Both the position numbers and the translations under genes were made by a program. This document shows, piece by piece, positions 7,078 through 16,690 of a DNA stretch of 37,366 nucleotides. Under the pieces are notes generated by a model that had not been told where the DNA came from, searched no databases, and worked only from the letters and a program-made list of their open reading frames with translations. Source of the DNA: GCA-002784865 sp035646815 (lineage in GTDB: Bacteria; Patescibacteriota; Microgenomatia; Levybacterales; UBA12049). The stretch lies in assembly GCA_035646815.1 (NCBI GenBank), contig DASRON010000012.1, positions 1 through 37,366 of the forward strand. Reading direction: 5' to 3'. How positions within the stretch are numbered: the first letter of the stretch is position 1; each line of letters begins with the position of its first letter.

Positions 7078-9489
7078 ATGAAAAATAAATATAACCCTTC
7101 TGAAGTAGAGACAAAATGGCAAAAAGTCTGGGAAGAGAAAAAAGTATATAAACCAGATCTAAAAAAAGCAGAAAAACCCTTTTATAACCTCATGATGTTT
7201 CCATACCCTTCTGCAGAAGGTCTTCATGCAGGAAATATGTATGCTTTTGTTGGTGCTGATATTTTTGGTAGATATATGAGAATGAAGGGACATAGTGTGT
7301 TTGAGCCAATTGGATTGGATGGTTTTGGAATTCATTCTGAAAATTATGCTTTAAAAATTGGAAAAAACCCAATGGATCAGGCTAAAATCTCTCAAGAAAA
7401 CTTTTATAACCAACTTCATTCAATTGGTAATGGTTATGACTGGGATAGAACAGTTGAAACCTATGATCCCAATTACTATAAATGGACACAATGGTTATTT
7501 ATACAAATGTTTAAAAAAGGACTTGCTGTTAAGAAGAAATCTCCTGTTAATTTTTGTCCTTCTTGTAAAACCGTGCTTGCTGATGAGCAGGTAATTGATG
7601 GTAAATGTGAAAGATGCGACACAATAGTTGAAAAAAAGGATCTAGAACAATGGTTTTTTAAGATTACAGATTATGCAGACAGACTCTTAAGTAATATTCC
7701 AAAGCTAAATTGGAGTGAGAAAGTAAAAATAGCACAAACTAACTGGATCGGAAAATCTGAAGGGATGACAGTTAAGTTTAGAGTAGAAAAGTTAAAAAAA
7801 GAAATAGAAGTATTTACAACCAGGCCAGACACTCTTTATGGCACAACCTTTCTAGTTTTATCTCCTGAACACAGACTTGTTAATTTTCTTTTAGAATCAA
7901 AAGAAATTAAAGACTACGTTGATAGGGCAGTTAAAAAATCAGATATTGAAAGACAAGCTGAAGGAAAAGAGAAAACAGGTGTTTTTACAGGTGTTTATGC
8001 CATAAATCCAGTAAATAACGAAGAAATTCCAATATATATTGCAGATTATGTTCTATCATCCTATGGAACAGGAGCAATTATGGCAGTTCCTGCTCATGAC
8101 ACACGTGATTATGAGTTTGCCAAAAAGTATAATGTTGGGATAAAGCAAGTAATAGCAGGCGAAAACGTTTCAAAAGAAGCATACGTAGGACATGGTAAAA
8201 TTATTAATTCAGAAGACCTAAACGGACTTTTTTATCCAAAAGATAAGGAAAAAGTAATAAATATTCTTTCTGAAAAAGGAATTGGAAAAAAAGAAGTACA
8301 TTTTCATTTGCGCGACTGGCTTATCTCAAGACAAAGATATTGGGGACCACCAATTCCAATTATTTATTGCCAAAAATGCGGAGCAGTTGCGGTACCTGAA
8401 AAAGATTTACCTGTAAAGCTTCCATATATTGAAAATTACAAACCAATAGGAACAGGTAAATCTCCTTTAGCAACCCATCCTGAGTTTTATAACACTAAAT
8501 GTCCTGAGTGCAACGGAGAGGCAACCAGGGAAACAGATGTCTCAGATACGTTTTTAGATAGCGCTTGGTATTTTTTAAGATACACTTCGACTGAGGTAAA
8601 AGATAAGATTTTTGAAAAAGAAATAATTAAGAAATGGCTTCCAGTTGACATGTATATAGGTGGGGCAGAACATTCAGTTTTACATCTTTTGTACTCTCGC
8701 TTTATGACAATGTTTTTAAAGGATTTAGGGCTAATTGACTTTGAGGAGCCGTATAAACGCTTTTTTGCCCACGGACTTTTAATTAAAGAAGGTGCAAAAA
8801 TGAGTAAATCTAAAGGGAATGTTATTACTCCTGATAAGTATATTGCAAAATTCGGAGCAGACACAATGAGGTGTTATCTAATGTTTCTAGGTCAGTTTAG
8901 TCAGGGGGGAGATTTTTACGATACAGGCCTTGAAGGAATGAATAGATTTCTTAAAAGAATTTGGGTTTTTTCAAACTCTGTTTTACTTACTGATAAAGAG
9001 GAAGATAGGGAAGTTTTAAGAATGATAAATAAAACTATTAAAGAAGTTTCAAAAGATATTGAACGTCTTTCATATAACACGGTAATAGCAAAGCTTATGG
9101 AATTTTATAACTTTGCAGTAGATAAAAAAAGTTTGGGAAAAGATACCTTAGAGGCTTTTCTTAGGCTACTTGCACCATTTGCGCCACATCTTACAGAAGA
9201 GCTTTATCAATCAAAAATTTCTTCTGCTAAAGATTTTAGTTCAATTCATAGTAATCTCTGGCCAAGTTATGAGGAAAAACACCTTGTTTTAAACGAATTT
9301 TTAGTAGTTGTTCAAGTAAATGGAAAAGTTAGAGATACTTTAAAGATAAAATCAAAAGATTCAGAGGATCAGAAGACAGTAGAAAGAAGTGCAAAAGGAA
9401 GTAAAAAGATAGAATCTTACTTGAAAGATAAAAAACTTATAAAAACAGTCTATATTAAAGGAAAAATAATTAATTTTGTAACAGATTAG
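7078..9489 (+). CDS. leuS: Leucine-tRNA ligase
   Basis: 803 aa, full length for bacterial LeuRS. It charges tRNA-Leu with leucine using ATP. The HIGH-type motif lies at residues 42-53 (PYPSAEGLHAGN). A zinc-type CPSC...CERC element is at about 161-178. The editing (CP1) domain contains TTRPDTLYGTTFLVLSPEH and GTGAIMAVPAHDTRD. The catalytic core resumes with WLISRQRYWGPPIPIIYC and GGAEHSVLHLLYSRF. KMSKSKGN is at about residue 574. The anticodon-binding and C-terminal domains (LLAPFAPHLTEELY, VVQVNGKVRDTL) are intact. Translation starts from a leaderless-type promoter. The comEC remnant follows 7 bp later on the same strand. Confidence 0.98.
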   Translation: MKNKYNPSEVETKWQKVWEEKKVYKPDLKKAEKPFYNLMMFPYPSAEGLHAGNMYAFVGADIFGRYMRMKGHSVFEPIGLDGFGIHSENYALKIGKNPMDQAKISQENFYNQLHSIGNGYDWDRTVETYDPNYYKWTQWLFIQMFKKGLAVKKKSPVNFCPSCKTVLADEQVIDGKCERCDTIVEKKDLEQWFFKITDYADRLLSNIPKLNWSEKVKIAQTNWIGKSEGMTVKFRVEKLKKEIEVFTTRPDTLYGTTFLVLSPEHRLVNFLLESKEIKDYVDRAVKKSDIERQAEGKEKTGVFTGVYAINPVNNEEIPIYIADYVLSSYGTGAIMAVPAHDTRDYEFAKKYNVGIKQVIAGENVSKEAYVGHGKIINSEDLNGLFYPKDKEKVINILSEKGIGKKEVHFHLRDWLISRQRYWGPPIPIIYCQKCGAVAVPEKDLPVKLPYIENYKPIGTGKSPLATHPEFYNTKCPECNGEATRETDVSDTFLDSAWYFLRYTSTEVKDKIFEKEIIKKWLPVDMYIGGAEHSVLHLLYSRFMTMFLKDLGLIDFEEPYKRFFAHGLLIKEGAKMSKSKGNVITPDKYIAKFGADTMRCYLMFLGQFSQGGDFYDTGLEGMNRFLKRIWVFSNSVLLTDKEEDREVLRMINKTIKEVSKDIERLSYNTVIAKLMEFYNFAVDKKSLGKDTLEAFLRLLAPFAPHLTEELYQSKISSAKDFSSIHSNLWPSYEEKHLVLNEFLVVVQVNGKVRDTLKIKSKDSEDQKTVERSAKGSKKIESYLKDKKLIKTVYIKGKIINFVTD

Positions 9490-9496
9490 CTTATTT

Positions 9497-11388
9497 ATGG
9501 ATTATAAAGCCATACTTGATAAAGCTTATCTAATGCTTAGTAGAAATCTTCTTGCTAGCCTTGGGGTGATATTCTTTAGGATGGTTTGATATCTTTGTTA
9601 GGATCTTCTTCTATAGTCAAAAATCTATTTTAAAAGAAGAGCAAGAAGTAGTAATTGAAACAATTCTTTTAAAAGAGCCACAATTATTAGAGGAGAAACA
9701 AAAGTTTTCGATAGTATTATCAGGTTAAAGAATTTATATTACTACTCTTCGTTTACCAGAATTCCATTATGGAGACAGGATAAGAATTAATGGAGAAATA
9801 AGAGTTAGCAATCTAAAGAGTGATTTGCCAGGTCAGAAACCAAGAAATATTATAAGTCTTTCTAGTCCAAATATTGAGATTGTGAAAAATCGTGAAAATT
9901 TATTTCTTCTTCCAATTGAAAAAATATTAGCAATCATATCTATTTTTCGCCAGTCAGTAATTAGTTTTTTCCTCTCAAATTTTGAGAAGACAAAGCTTTG
10001 CAGGCTACATACTTTTATTAACTGGTTTTTTAATGGTTATTTCTCCACCTTTTTTAATTGAAGATATTGGTTTTCAGCTGTTATTTTTTGCAACAGCAGG
10101 TATCTTATATATTCAGCCAGTTCTTTCAAATGTATTTAGACTTAAAAAAGTGTCTATCTTAGGTGAAGCTATAGAGACTACACTTTCGGCACAAATTGCA
10201 ACCACGCCTATCTTACTTGTAAATTTTGGCACATTATCTTTATACTCAGTTGCAGTAAATGCGTTGGTTTTATGGACAGTTCCGTTTTTAACTATAATTG
10301 GAGGAATTTTTCTTCTTTAAGCTTAATCTTTTTTAGTCCTTTAGCAAAAGTTTTGCTTTATTTAGCTTTGCCTTTGCTTTTGTTTTTTGAAAAAACAATT
10401 AATCTTTTTTCTTCGTTTGGAGGACTTATTGATCTTAGTAGCTTTAACATCTATATGGCTTTGGGATATTATTTCTTGCTCTCATCATTTTTTATCTTAA
10501 TAAAGAAAAAAGAACAAATAATATAAAAAAAAGCCTAATTAGCATATTCTTACTCTTTATTCTTGTAACTGGTTTATTTTTTTACCAGAAAGCAAAATTC
10601 TTTGATTCAAGAATGCATGTCATTTTTTGTAATGTAGGAGAAGGAGATGCAATTTTAATAAGAGCATTTGATTATACAAAAATATTTTAATTGATGGTGG
10701 CTCTGCTGATTCTGTGTTAACTTGTCTTTCGAATCACTTACCATTTTGGGAGCGAAAATTAGATGTTGTTTTTTTGTCTCATCAGCATGCAGATCATCTA
10801 AATGGACTTGTTTCTGTTCTAGATAGATACACTGTGGTACACTTTTTGAGTGAGAATGTTGAAAATGGAACAATTTTAGAAAAAGTTGAAAAAGATGTTT
10901 TAGCAGAGAAAAATTTGATTGCCAGCTATCTTTCAAAAGGTAATCGGATTGTAGTTACTGGGAAAACAGAAATAAAAGTGCTTTGGCCTCCTAAAGAGTT
11001 AGTAGAATTGAGCCTAAATAATGACAAAAAGGGCAATTTAGATGTTAACGGACTTGCTTTAGCCCAGCTCTTAATTTATGGCAAATTTAGGGTTCTTTTG
11101 ACCTCGGATCTAGAAATTCCTTTTCTTGATATCTTTGCTAGAGACGTGGGGAAAGTAAGTGTTTTAAAAGTAAGTCATCATGGTTCTAAAAACGGCTTAA
11201 GTAAAGCTGTTTTAACTTCAACTATTCCAGACTTAGCAGTAATATCAGTTGGAAAAAATACTTATGGGCATCCTACTAAGGAAACATTATCTCTTCTTAA
11301 GGAAAAAGGAATTAGAGTTTTAAGAACAGATCAAAAAGAAGATATTGAAATTATTTCAGATGGAAACTCCTGGGCTATTGTTAATTAA
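9497..11388 (+). pseudogene. comEC: ComEC/Rec2 DNA-uptake channel, decayed
   Basis: All parts of ComEC can be read here, but in broken frames. After ATG 9497 a short hydrophobic start (RNLLASLGVIFF) shifts frame near 9585. The N-terminal OB-type region (FHYGDRIRINGEIRV, 9590-9985) has a TAA at 9726-9728 after VLSG, probably from CAA. Near 9980 the frame jumps to RRQSFAGYILLLTGFLM...IEDIGFQLLFFATAGILY. About 140 codons of the competence domain that normally precede this are absent. Single-base homopolymer slips follow near 10308, 10510 and 10680. The C-terminal metallo-hydrolase domain (10714-11388) keeps HQHADHLNG, LLTSDLE and SHHGSKNG. ComEC normally carries single-stranded DNA across the membrane during transformation; this copy cannot make that channel. 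The final ORF might still yield a free hydrolase-like fragment from GTG 10714. Confidence 0.92.
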
Positions 11389-13099
11389 CATTTAAGAACT
11401 TATGAGAAGAATAGCTATCTTCTTCTTTTATGTCTTTGGTAGTAGTCTCTGTAAGAGGGAGAGTAAAAGATATTTTTGTTCCTTTGTTTTCTTCTGATTC
11501 TACCCAGACTGTGCCACCGTGTGCCTTAACAACACCTTTAACAATATAAAGACCAATGCCAGTTCCTTTTGTAGCAACGCCCTGAGGAAATTTTCTTACT
11601 TGATAGAACTTTGAGAAAAGGTGAGATTGTTCTTCCTTAGGTATACCTGATCCAGTATCAGAAACTGAAACCAAAATATAATCTTGTTTTAGAGCAGATG
11701 AAATAATAATGCTTCCTCCTTCAGGTGTAAACTTAAGACTATTTGAGACTAGATTATTTATTACTTGAGTTATTCTAGTTTTATCAATTTCTAAATCTGG
11801 AAGGGTGTCTGAAAGCTTAAGGTCTATTGTGATTTGTTTTTTTATTGCAATTGGTAGGAGTGCAGAGCTGGCATCAACAATTGTCTTTTTAAGATTTGTT
11901 TTTTCTTTATAAATAGTAAATTTGTTTGCTTCAATTTTTGCTGCATCAAGAATTGATCCTACTTCGTCTAGGAGTACTCTTGATTGTTTGTTTACAATTG
12001 AGAGCATTTGATCTTTTTCTTCTTCGCTTAGCATGTCTTTTTTCTCAAGCAAAAGATCAGAAGATGCTTTAATTGAAGTCAAAGGTGCTCTTATTTCATG
12101 AACAACCATGTTTGTAAAGTCTTCTCTAATATTTGCAAGTTGTTTTTCAAGCGTAATATCGTGAAGAAGAATGGACACTCCAATTGGCTTTTTATTTCCC
12201 GTTTCGTTTGATCTTAAAACAGGCGTAATAAAAATCTGAAGTGTTTTACCATCAATATTAACCTCTTTATCCTCAATAATCTTTCCCTCAAAAAGACAGC
12301 TTTCTATTTTTTCAGATAAAGAATATTTAGCTTCTATTAACTCAATTACTTCAAAATACGAAGGATCTTTTTTATTAATACCTAAAAATATCTTTGCGGT
12401 ATTATTTATTATTTTAATTTGTTTTTTTTGATCAACCATAATAACTCCGTCAGCAAGGCTACTAATTAAAGAGACTAGTTTGCCTTTTTCTGTCTCAAGT
12501 ACATTTTCAAGCTTAGATAAAGCACTTGAGGCCTGATTTGTTATTTCATATAAAAGACTCATTTCAGATTCGGAATAAAGCTTATCTTTAACAGAAGAAA
12601 TATTAATTAGTCCTAAGACTTTATTATTGACCATAAGAGGAATATTAAAAAATGACTTTGGAGAAAGGGGATTAGTATAATCAAGAGGTGTTCCTAATAA
12701 TGTTTCTTCAATAACCTCGGGAATTTTCCCTAAGAGAATAGAAAGAGAGGCGAGCATGCTTTTTTTAACACTTTCAATATATATTCTATTAACCCCTTCT
12801 TGTAAATTAGTTTTAAAAATGAGCTTATTTTCCTTTATAACCATGGATGAAGCGCTTGTGTAGAGGAATAAATCTTTTAAACTTTTTGTAATAACGTCAA
12901 CAATTTCTTCTATATCTAAAGAATAGCCAATTCTTTCTTGAAGCTGTTTTAATATTTCAATGTGATAAGTTTTTTGTTTTTGAAGGTTTTCGCGGTTAAC
13001 CAAATTTTTCTTTTCTTTTTGCTCCCTAAGAGAGTAATAAATGGAAATACTTCCGAAGATTAATATAAGAAGAATTGAGAATATTTCAGACAGATCCAT
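11381..13099 (-). CDS. Membrane-associated sensor histidine kinase (GAF-PAS-HisKA-HATPase)
   Basis: 572 aa. One membrane helix at about 6-23 (FSILLILIFGSISIYYSL). A GAF-like domain follows at about 55-195 (SLDIEEIVDVITKSLKDLF, PLMVNNKVLGLINISS). A PAS domain lies at about 205-325 (LADGVIMVDQKKQIKIINN, with an insert ending ILLHDITLEKQ). The HisKA helix has phospho-acceptor H334 in HEIRAPLTSIKAS. The ATPase domain has the N box (VINNLVSNSLKFTPEG, about 446-461), G1 DTGSGIP (481-487) and G2 GTGIGLYIVKGVV (512-524). All kinase motifs are intact. It is the last gene of a unit with a receiver protein, the likely phosphotransfer partner, and two unknown small proteins. The sensed signal is unknown. 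Its end overlaps the comEC remnant by 8 bp, tail to tail. Confidence 0.93.
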   Translation of the reverse strand: MDLSEIFSILLILIFGSISIYYSLREQKEKKNLVNRENLQKQKTYHIEILKQLQERIGYSLDIEEIVDVITKSLKDLFLYTSASSMVIKENKLIFKTNLQEGVNRIYIESVKKSMLASLSILLGKIPEVIEETLLGTPLDYTNPLSPKSFFNIPLMVNNKVLGLINISSVKDKLYSESEMSLLYEITNQASSALSKLENVLETEKGKLVSLISSLADGVIMVDQKKQIKIINNTAKIFLGINKKDPSYFEVIELIEAKYSLSEKIESCLFEGKIIEDKEVNIDGKTLQIFITPVLRSNETGNKKPIGVSILLHDITLEKQLANIREDFTNMVVHEIRAPLTSIKASSDLLLEKKDMLSEEEKDQMLSIVNKQSRVLLDEVGSILDAAKIEANKFTIYKEKTNLKKTIVDASSALLPIAIKKQITIDLKLSDTLPDLEIDKTRITQVINNLVSNSLKFTPEGGSIIISSALKQDYILVSVSDTGSGIPKEEQSHLFSKFYQVRKFPQGVATKGTGIGLYIVKGVVKAHGGTVWVESEENKGTKISFTLPLTETTTKDIKEEDSYSSHKFLNVN

Positions 13100-13108
13100 G
13101 TCATAAAA

Positions 13109-13450
13109 CTATTTTGTTAAAGATTCGAGATTATCGCCAGTTTTTTTACTACCAATAACAATAATATACGTTCCTATAACAAATAATGCACCTTTTAGGA
13201 TTAAGAGTAGCGAACTTACGCTTCCGTATCCTGAAACATTCATGTATGTTTGAACTGAATCAAGCAAGATTCCGCCAGCGATAAAGAAAACTCCGATTGA
13301 AATTGATTTAAAACCTGCTGCAAGAATACCCGTGCCAAAGTGTTTTTTAACTTGAAACATAATAATTCCTGCAATAATTGCGGCAAAAGCAGAGATAAAA
13401 GTTCCTGCTTCAATAATAATTGTTAATAATTTTGCTTCGTCAATATTCAT
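13109..13450 (-). CDS. Small three-TM membrane protein of the two-component cassette
   Basis: 113 aa with three hydrophobic segments at about 6-28 (AKLLTIIIEAGTFISAFAAIIAG), 43-62 (GFKSISIGVFFIAGGILLDS) and 77-99 (SSLLLILKGALFVIGTYIIVIG), and a short cytoplasmic end. No known family recognised. The start codon overlaps the stop of the preceding gene (TAATG) and the kinase follows after 9 bp, so it should be made together with the kinase. A membrane sensory or accessory partner of the kinase, which has only one TM helix itself, is a reasonable guess. Confidence 0.65.
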   Translation of the reverse strand: MNIDEAKLLTIIIEAGTFISAFAAIIAGIIMFQVKKHFGTGILAAGFKSISIGVFFIAGGILLDSVQTYMNVSGYGSVSSLLLILKGALFVIGTYIIVIGSKKTGDNLESLTK

Positions 13451-13827
13451 TATGTATTTGTATTTTGCTGACTACTTAATGCTTGATTTATTTGATCTTG
13501 AAGTGGAGAAGCTGGAGCTTCGGACTGTTTCTGAGCTGCAACTTGGGGAGTAGGAATGCTTGTAATTCCTGCTCCACGTGCCATTAAAAGAGGTTCCATT
13601 GTTTTTTTAACAATTAAGCCTGAAAGCTGAACAAACTGATCAATTAGCGCTTGAATCATTTCCTGAGGATTTCCACTAATTGCCGTTACTGAGCCGTCAT
13701 CTGCAACAGTTATTCCTTTTACATTTCTGGCCTTAGCAAGGGTAATATCTGGTCCGAGAAGGATTATTTGTTTTTTTATTACATCAGTAAAAAGCTTTTG
13801 ATATTCTTGATTTGACATTGAATCCAT
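13450..13827 (-). CDS. Small soluble protein of the two-component cassette, unknown
   Basis: 125 aa. Residues 1-80 look folded: FTDVIKKQIILLGPDITLAK, then NVKGITVADDGSVTAISGNP, then a helix IQALIDQFVQLSGLIVKKT. The last 35 residues are Gln/Ala/Pro-rich and probably disordered. The pattern 'iikkqi.llGpdialakArnV.Gi.v...G.v..i.G.p......li..f..lSG.i' suggests a conserved helical/beta domain, but I cannot name it. The start has a good ribosome site (AAAGGA, 8 nt before ATG). It lies 2 bp after the response regulator gene. Its location suggests a signalling adaptor. Confidence 0.6.
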   Translation of the reverse strand: MDSMSNQEYQKLFTDVIKKQIILLGPDITLAKARNVKGITVADDGSVTAISGNPQEMIQALIDQFVQLSGLIVKKTMEPLLMARGAGITSIPTPQVAAQKQSEAPASPLQDQINQALSSQQNTNT

Positions 13828-13829
13828 AA

Positions 13830-14201
13830 TTATTTTCCTTTATCTAAAACCTCTTTTATTTTCTTAACAACATCTCCTATTTCAACTTGATATTTAAAAA
13901 TATATTCCACAGCGCCCATGTTAATTGCTTGCTTGACTAGTTCTTCTTGTCCAAAATTAGAAAGAATCATAACTGGAATATCTTTAATGCCTTGTGTGTT
14001 TTTTATTTCTTTTAAAACTTCTGTTCCTGAAATGTCTGGAAGTACTTGATCAAGGAGTACAAGATCAAATTCTCCTGCTTTTAGTTTACTCAATCCATCT
14101 TGACCATTTGGGGCAACAGTAACAATAATACCTTCTTTATTAAGGCCGGTAGCATATACCGAAGCTAAAGCTTCATCATCGTCTATAAGAAGAACTTTCA
14201 T
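13830..14201 (-). CDS. Stand-alone response regulator receiver domain (CheY-like)
   Basis: 123 aa from ATG 14201 (a TTG two codons upstream, at 14207, is a less likely start). It is a single receiver domain: acidic pocket D7-D8-D9 (LLIDDDEAL), phospho-acceptor D51 (LVLLDQVLPDISG), S81 in ILSNF and K103 in YIFKYQV. There is no DNA-binding or output domain, so it must act by protein contact. It is the first gene of the cassette whose last gene is the histidine kinase, its likely phosphodonor. The upstream 97-bp spacer has only a weak promoter candidate (TTTATA-N17-TAATAT). Confidence 0.9.
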   Translation of the reverse strand: MKVLLIDDDEALASVYATGLNKEGIIVTVAPNGQDGLSKLKAGEFDLVLLDQVLPDISGTEVLKEIKNTQGIKDIPVMILSNFGQEELVKQAINMGAVEYIFKYQVEIGDVVKKIKEVLDKGK

Positions 14202-14304
14202 AAACAATACTCTGGCACTTTGTTACCAGATCTAATATTAACGCTAGCAGGTATTTTTATAAAATGCAATACCTTTTAAGATATAGGGGTTTTAGGAGTT
14301 TCTT

Positions 14305-14736
14305 TTATTTTTTCTTAGTTTTGTTTTTTTGGGTTTTAAGCTTTACATTTAATTGATTTATTTGCTCTGCAAGTTGCTCTGTGAATTGTTCTGTAAGCTC
14401 TTCAATTTGTTTAAATTCCCTTGGGTATCTAAATCTAAATCGATCAGAAAAGCGAAGTCCTTGGATAATGCCCCCAATTAAAAATCCTTGAAGAATCATT
14501 GGATATTGAAAGCGCTCCCTTATAATAACAGGCGTTGCAATTATTAAGGCAAATACAAACCAGTGGTGAAAATGATAGGTTTTTTTACCAATATGAATTC
14601 TAAAATTAGGTAAGAAATCAACATTGCCAAGGCTAATTCTGGGAACTCTATGCTTTTTCTTCTTAGGGTGGGAGAGATATAAGAAAAACAAATAGCCGAT
14701 TGGAGCTGAAAAAATAAAGGTTAAAATACCATTCAT
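14305..14736 (-). CDS. Membrane protein with HFHHW motif, unknown function
   Basis: 143 aa from ATG 14736; the earlier ATG at 14751 lies in the -10 box and is excluded. An N-terminal hydrophobic segment (ILTFIFSAPIGYLFFLYL) is followed by a basic stretch (HPKKKKHRVPR). A second membrane region begins with the His-rich YHFHHWFVFALIIATPVII, then QGFLIGGIIQGLRFSDRF. The end is a Gln/Glu-rich coiled coil (about 105-135) with a lysine tail. The H-x-HHW cluster at a membrane boundary, followed by G-GG-QGL-xxD, could be a metal or catalytic site. No family recognised. It is transcribed alone, divergent from argS. Confidence 0.6.
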   Translation of the reverse strand: MNGILTFIFSAPIGYLFFLYLSHPKKKKHRVPRISLGNVDFLPNFRIHIGKKTYHFHHWFVFALIIATPVIIRERFQYPMILQGFLIGGIIQGLRFSDRFRFRYPREFKQIEELTEQFTEQLAEQINQLNVKLKTQKNKTKKK

Positions 14737-14746
14737 AGCCAAGACA

Positions 14747-14775
14747 ATCATATTCAGAACAAACTAAAATGTCAA
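14747..14775 (-). promoter_or_regulatory. Consensus promoter of the HFHHW membrane gene
   Basis: Minus strand: -35 TTGACA (14770-14775), 17-bp spacer, -10 TATGAT (14747-14752). The -10 covers the ATG at 14751, so translation must begin at 14736, 10 nt after the -10. Confidence 0.75.
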
Positions 14776-14833
14776 TAAAAGATATTTAGAAGAGTTTAGT
14801 AATTATGCTTAGATATAATCATTAACTGTTCTG

Positions 14834-14842
14834 TGATAAAAT
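14834..14842 (+). promoter_or_regulatory. Extended -10 promoter of argS
   Basis: TGA-TAAAAT at 14834-14842, with the GTG start 6 nt later. A second -10-like TATAAT lies at 14814-14819. No clear -35. Confidence 0.4.
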
Positions 14843-14848
14843 GAAAAG

Positions 14849-16594
14849 GTGAATATAAAAAATGAATTAGAAAAATACATTAAAGAAGTTTTAAAAGAAC
14901 TTGATTTAATAGATGTTAATCTAGAATTTTCTCAGCCTGAAGATCTTTCTCACGGTGATTACACAACAAATGTAGCATTAGTTTCCTTTGCAAATTCTAG
15001 TTTTAGTAAAAAACATCAAGAAGTAAAAAGTCCTAAGGACCTTGCAGAAGAGATAATAGCAAGGATTAAGGAAAAAACTAAAAAGATGGATGTTTTTTCT
15101 AAAATTGAAGCTGCAGGACCTGGTTTTATTAATTTCTTCCTCTCAGAAAAATATCTTAGCAATAACATAGATCAATTGCTAGAGGATAAAGAAAAGGTTT
15201 TAAACATAGGAAAAACTCCTAAAGGAAAGGTAGTCGTAGAATATTCATCTCCAAATATTGCAAAACCGTTTACTGTAGGGCATTTGAGATCAACAATCAT
15301 TGGAGACGCAGTGGCAAATCTGCTTAAAGCAACTGGTTGGGAAGTTTTAAGAGATAACCATATAGGAGACTGGGGAAGTCAGTTTGGAAAACTGCTCTAT
15401 GCAATAAAAACATGGGGAGATGAAAAAAAGATTGAATCTGCAGATAATCCTGTTAAAGAATTAGTTAAGCTTTATGTAAGGTTTCATAAAGAAGCAGAAT
15501 TAGATAAGGCTCTTGAAGATAAAGCAAGAGAATGGTTTAAAAAACTTGAAGATGGAGACATTGAAGCAAGAAGACTTTGGCAAAAGTGCATTGATTGGTC
15601 ATTTAAAGAGTTTGACAAGCTATATAAGGAGCTTGATATTGAGTTTACGGAAAACAGTAAAAGAGGCTATGGAGAGTCTTTTTTTGAAGATAAGATGAGT
15701 TCGGTTATTGACGAACTAAGAGAAAAGAAGCTTTTGAAAAAAGACAAGGGAGCAGAACTTGTGTATTTTAAAGATGATAAATATCCGCCTCTAATGATTT
15801 TAAAGCAAGACGGAGCAACTCTTTATGCAACTAGGGATTTAGCAACTGATAAGTTTAGGCTTAAAGAATATGGGAAAGATGTAAAAATTATTAATGAGGT
15901 TGGAGCTGAGCAGTCATTATACTTTAACCAATTATTTGAAGTTGAAAAAATGCTTGGTTGGGTAAGTAATGCTCAGAGAGTACATATAAGGCATGGGCAT
16001 TACAGGTTTAAGGATCAGAAAATGTCTACTCGAAAAGGAAACGTTATTTTTCTTGAAGATCTTTTAAGTGAGGCTAAAGCAAAGGTAAAAACATTAATTA
16101 AGACAGATAGTGAAGTATTAGAGGATAAGAATATAAAAGAAATTGCCATAGGGGCTTTAAAGTGGAATGATTTAAAGCGAAACTCAGTTCAAGATATTGT
16201 TTTTAGTTGGGATGATATTTTAAATATGCAAGGAGATTCAGGTCCATACATGCAATATACATATGCAAGAACTCAAAGCATTTTAGAAAAAAAAGGAAAG
16301 TTAGGATTTGAATTGAAAAAAGATCTTCTTTTAAAAGAATTAGAGGAACTAGATTTAGTTAGATATATATTAAGATACTTTGATATAGTAGAACAGGCAG
16401 CGGATAACTATTCTCCAAATCTTTTATGCAGCTATCTTTTTGTGCTTGCACAAAAGTTTAATCTTTTTTATCAAAAACATAAGGTTATAGGAGGAGACAA
16501 TGAAGAGGAAAGACTTAAAATAGTTACTGTAACAGGTATTATACTTGAGTATGGATTAGGACTTTTAGGTATAAAATCGCTTAAAAAAATGTAG
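14849..16594 (+). CDS. argS: Arginine-tRNA ligase
   Basis: 581 aa, usual length. It charges tRNA-Arg. The start is GTG at 14849: the nearby ATG at 14841 is out of frame and stops after three codons. The N-terminal Arg-tRNA-synthetase domain (about 1-100) carries 'FSQPEDLSHGDYTTNVAL'. The HIGH-type site is SSPNIAKPFTVGHLRST (about 131-147), then IGDWGSQFGKLLYA. The KMSKS counterpart is KMSTRKGNVIFLEDLL (about 391). The DALR-type anticodon-binding domain begins at MQYTYARTQSIL and runs to the end. All motifs are intact. The window also holds one of its substrates, tRNA-Arg(CCU). Confidence 0.97.
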   Translation: MNIKNELEKYIKEVLKELDLIDVNLEFSQPEDLSHGDYTTNVALVSFANSSFSKKHQEVKSPKDLAEEIIARIKEKTKKMDVFSKIEAAGPGFINFFLSEKYLSNNIDQLLEDKEKVLNIGKTPKGKVVVEYSSPNIAKPFTVGHLRSTIIGDAVANLLKATGWEVLRDNHIGDWGSQFGKLLYAIKTWGDEKKIESADNPVKELVKLYVRFHKEAELDKALEDKAREWFKKLEDGDIEARRLWQKCIDWSFKEFDKLYKELDIEFTENSKRGYGESFFEDKMSSVIDELREKKLLKKDKGAELVYFKDDKYPPLMILKQDGATLYATRDLATDKFRLKEYGKDVKIINEVGAEQSLYFNQLFEVEKMLGWVSNAQRVHIRHGHYRFKDQKMSTRKGNVIFLEDLLSEAKAKVKTLIKTDSEVLEDKNIKEIAIGALKWNDLKRNSVQDIVFSWDDILNMQGDSGPYMQYTYARTQSILEKKGKLGFELKKDLLLKELEELDLVRYILRYFDIVEQAADNYSPNLLCSYLFVLAQKFNLFYQKHKVIGGDNEEERLKIVTVTGIILEYGLGLLGIKSLKKM

Positions 16595-16690
16595 GCTATA
16601 ATTTTTGTAAATTTTGTAGCACTTTTGAAAACTATCTGCTAAAAGCTATCCTATAAGCAAATACTAAAAGATCAATTTTGCCAAAAAACC

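Noticed and set aside
9825..10526. Three separate small genes
   Set aside because: All three ORFs are consecutive pieces of ComEC in different frames; treating them as genes would hide the pseudogene.
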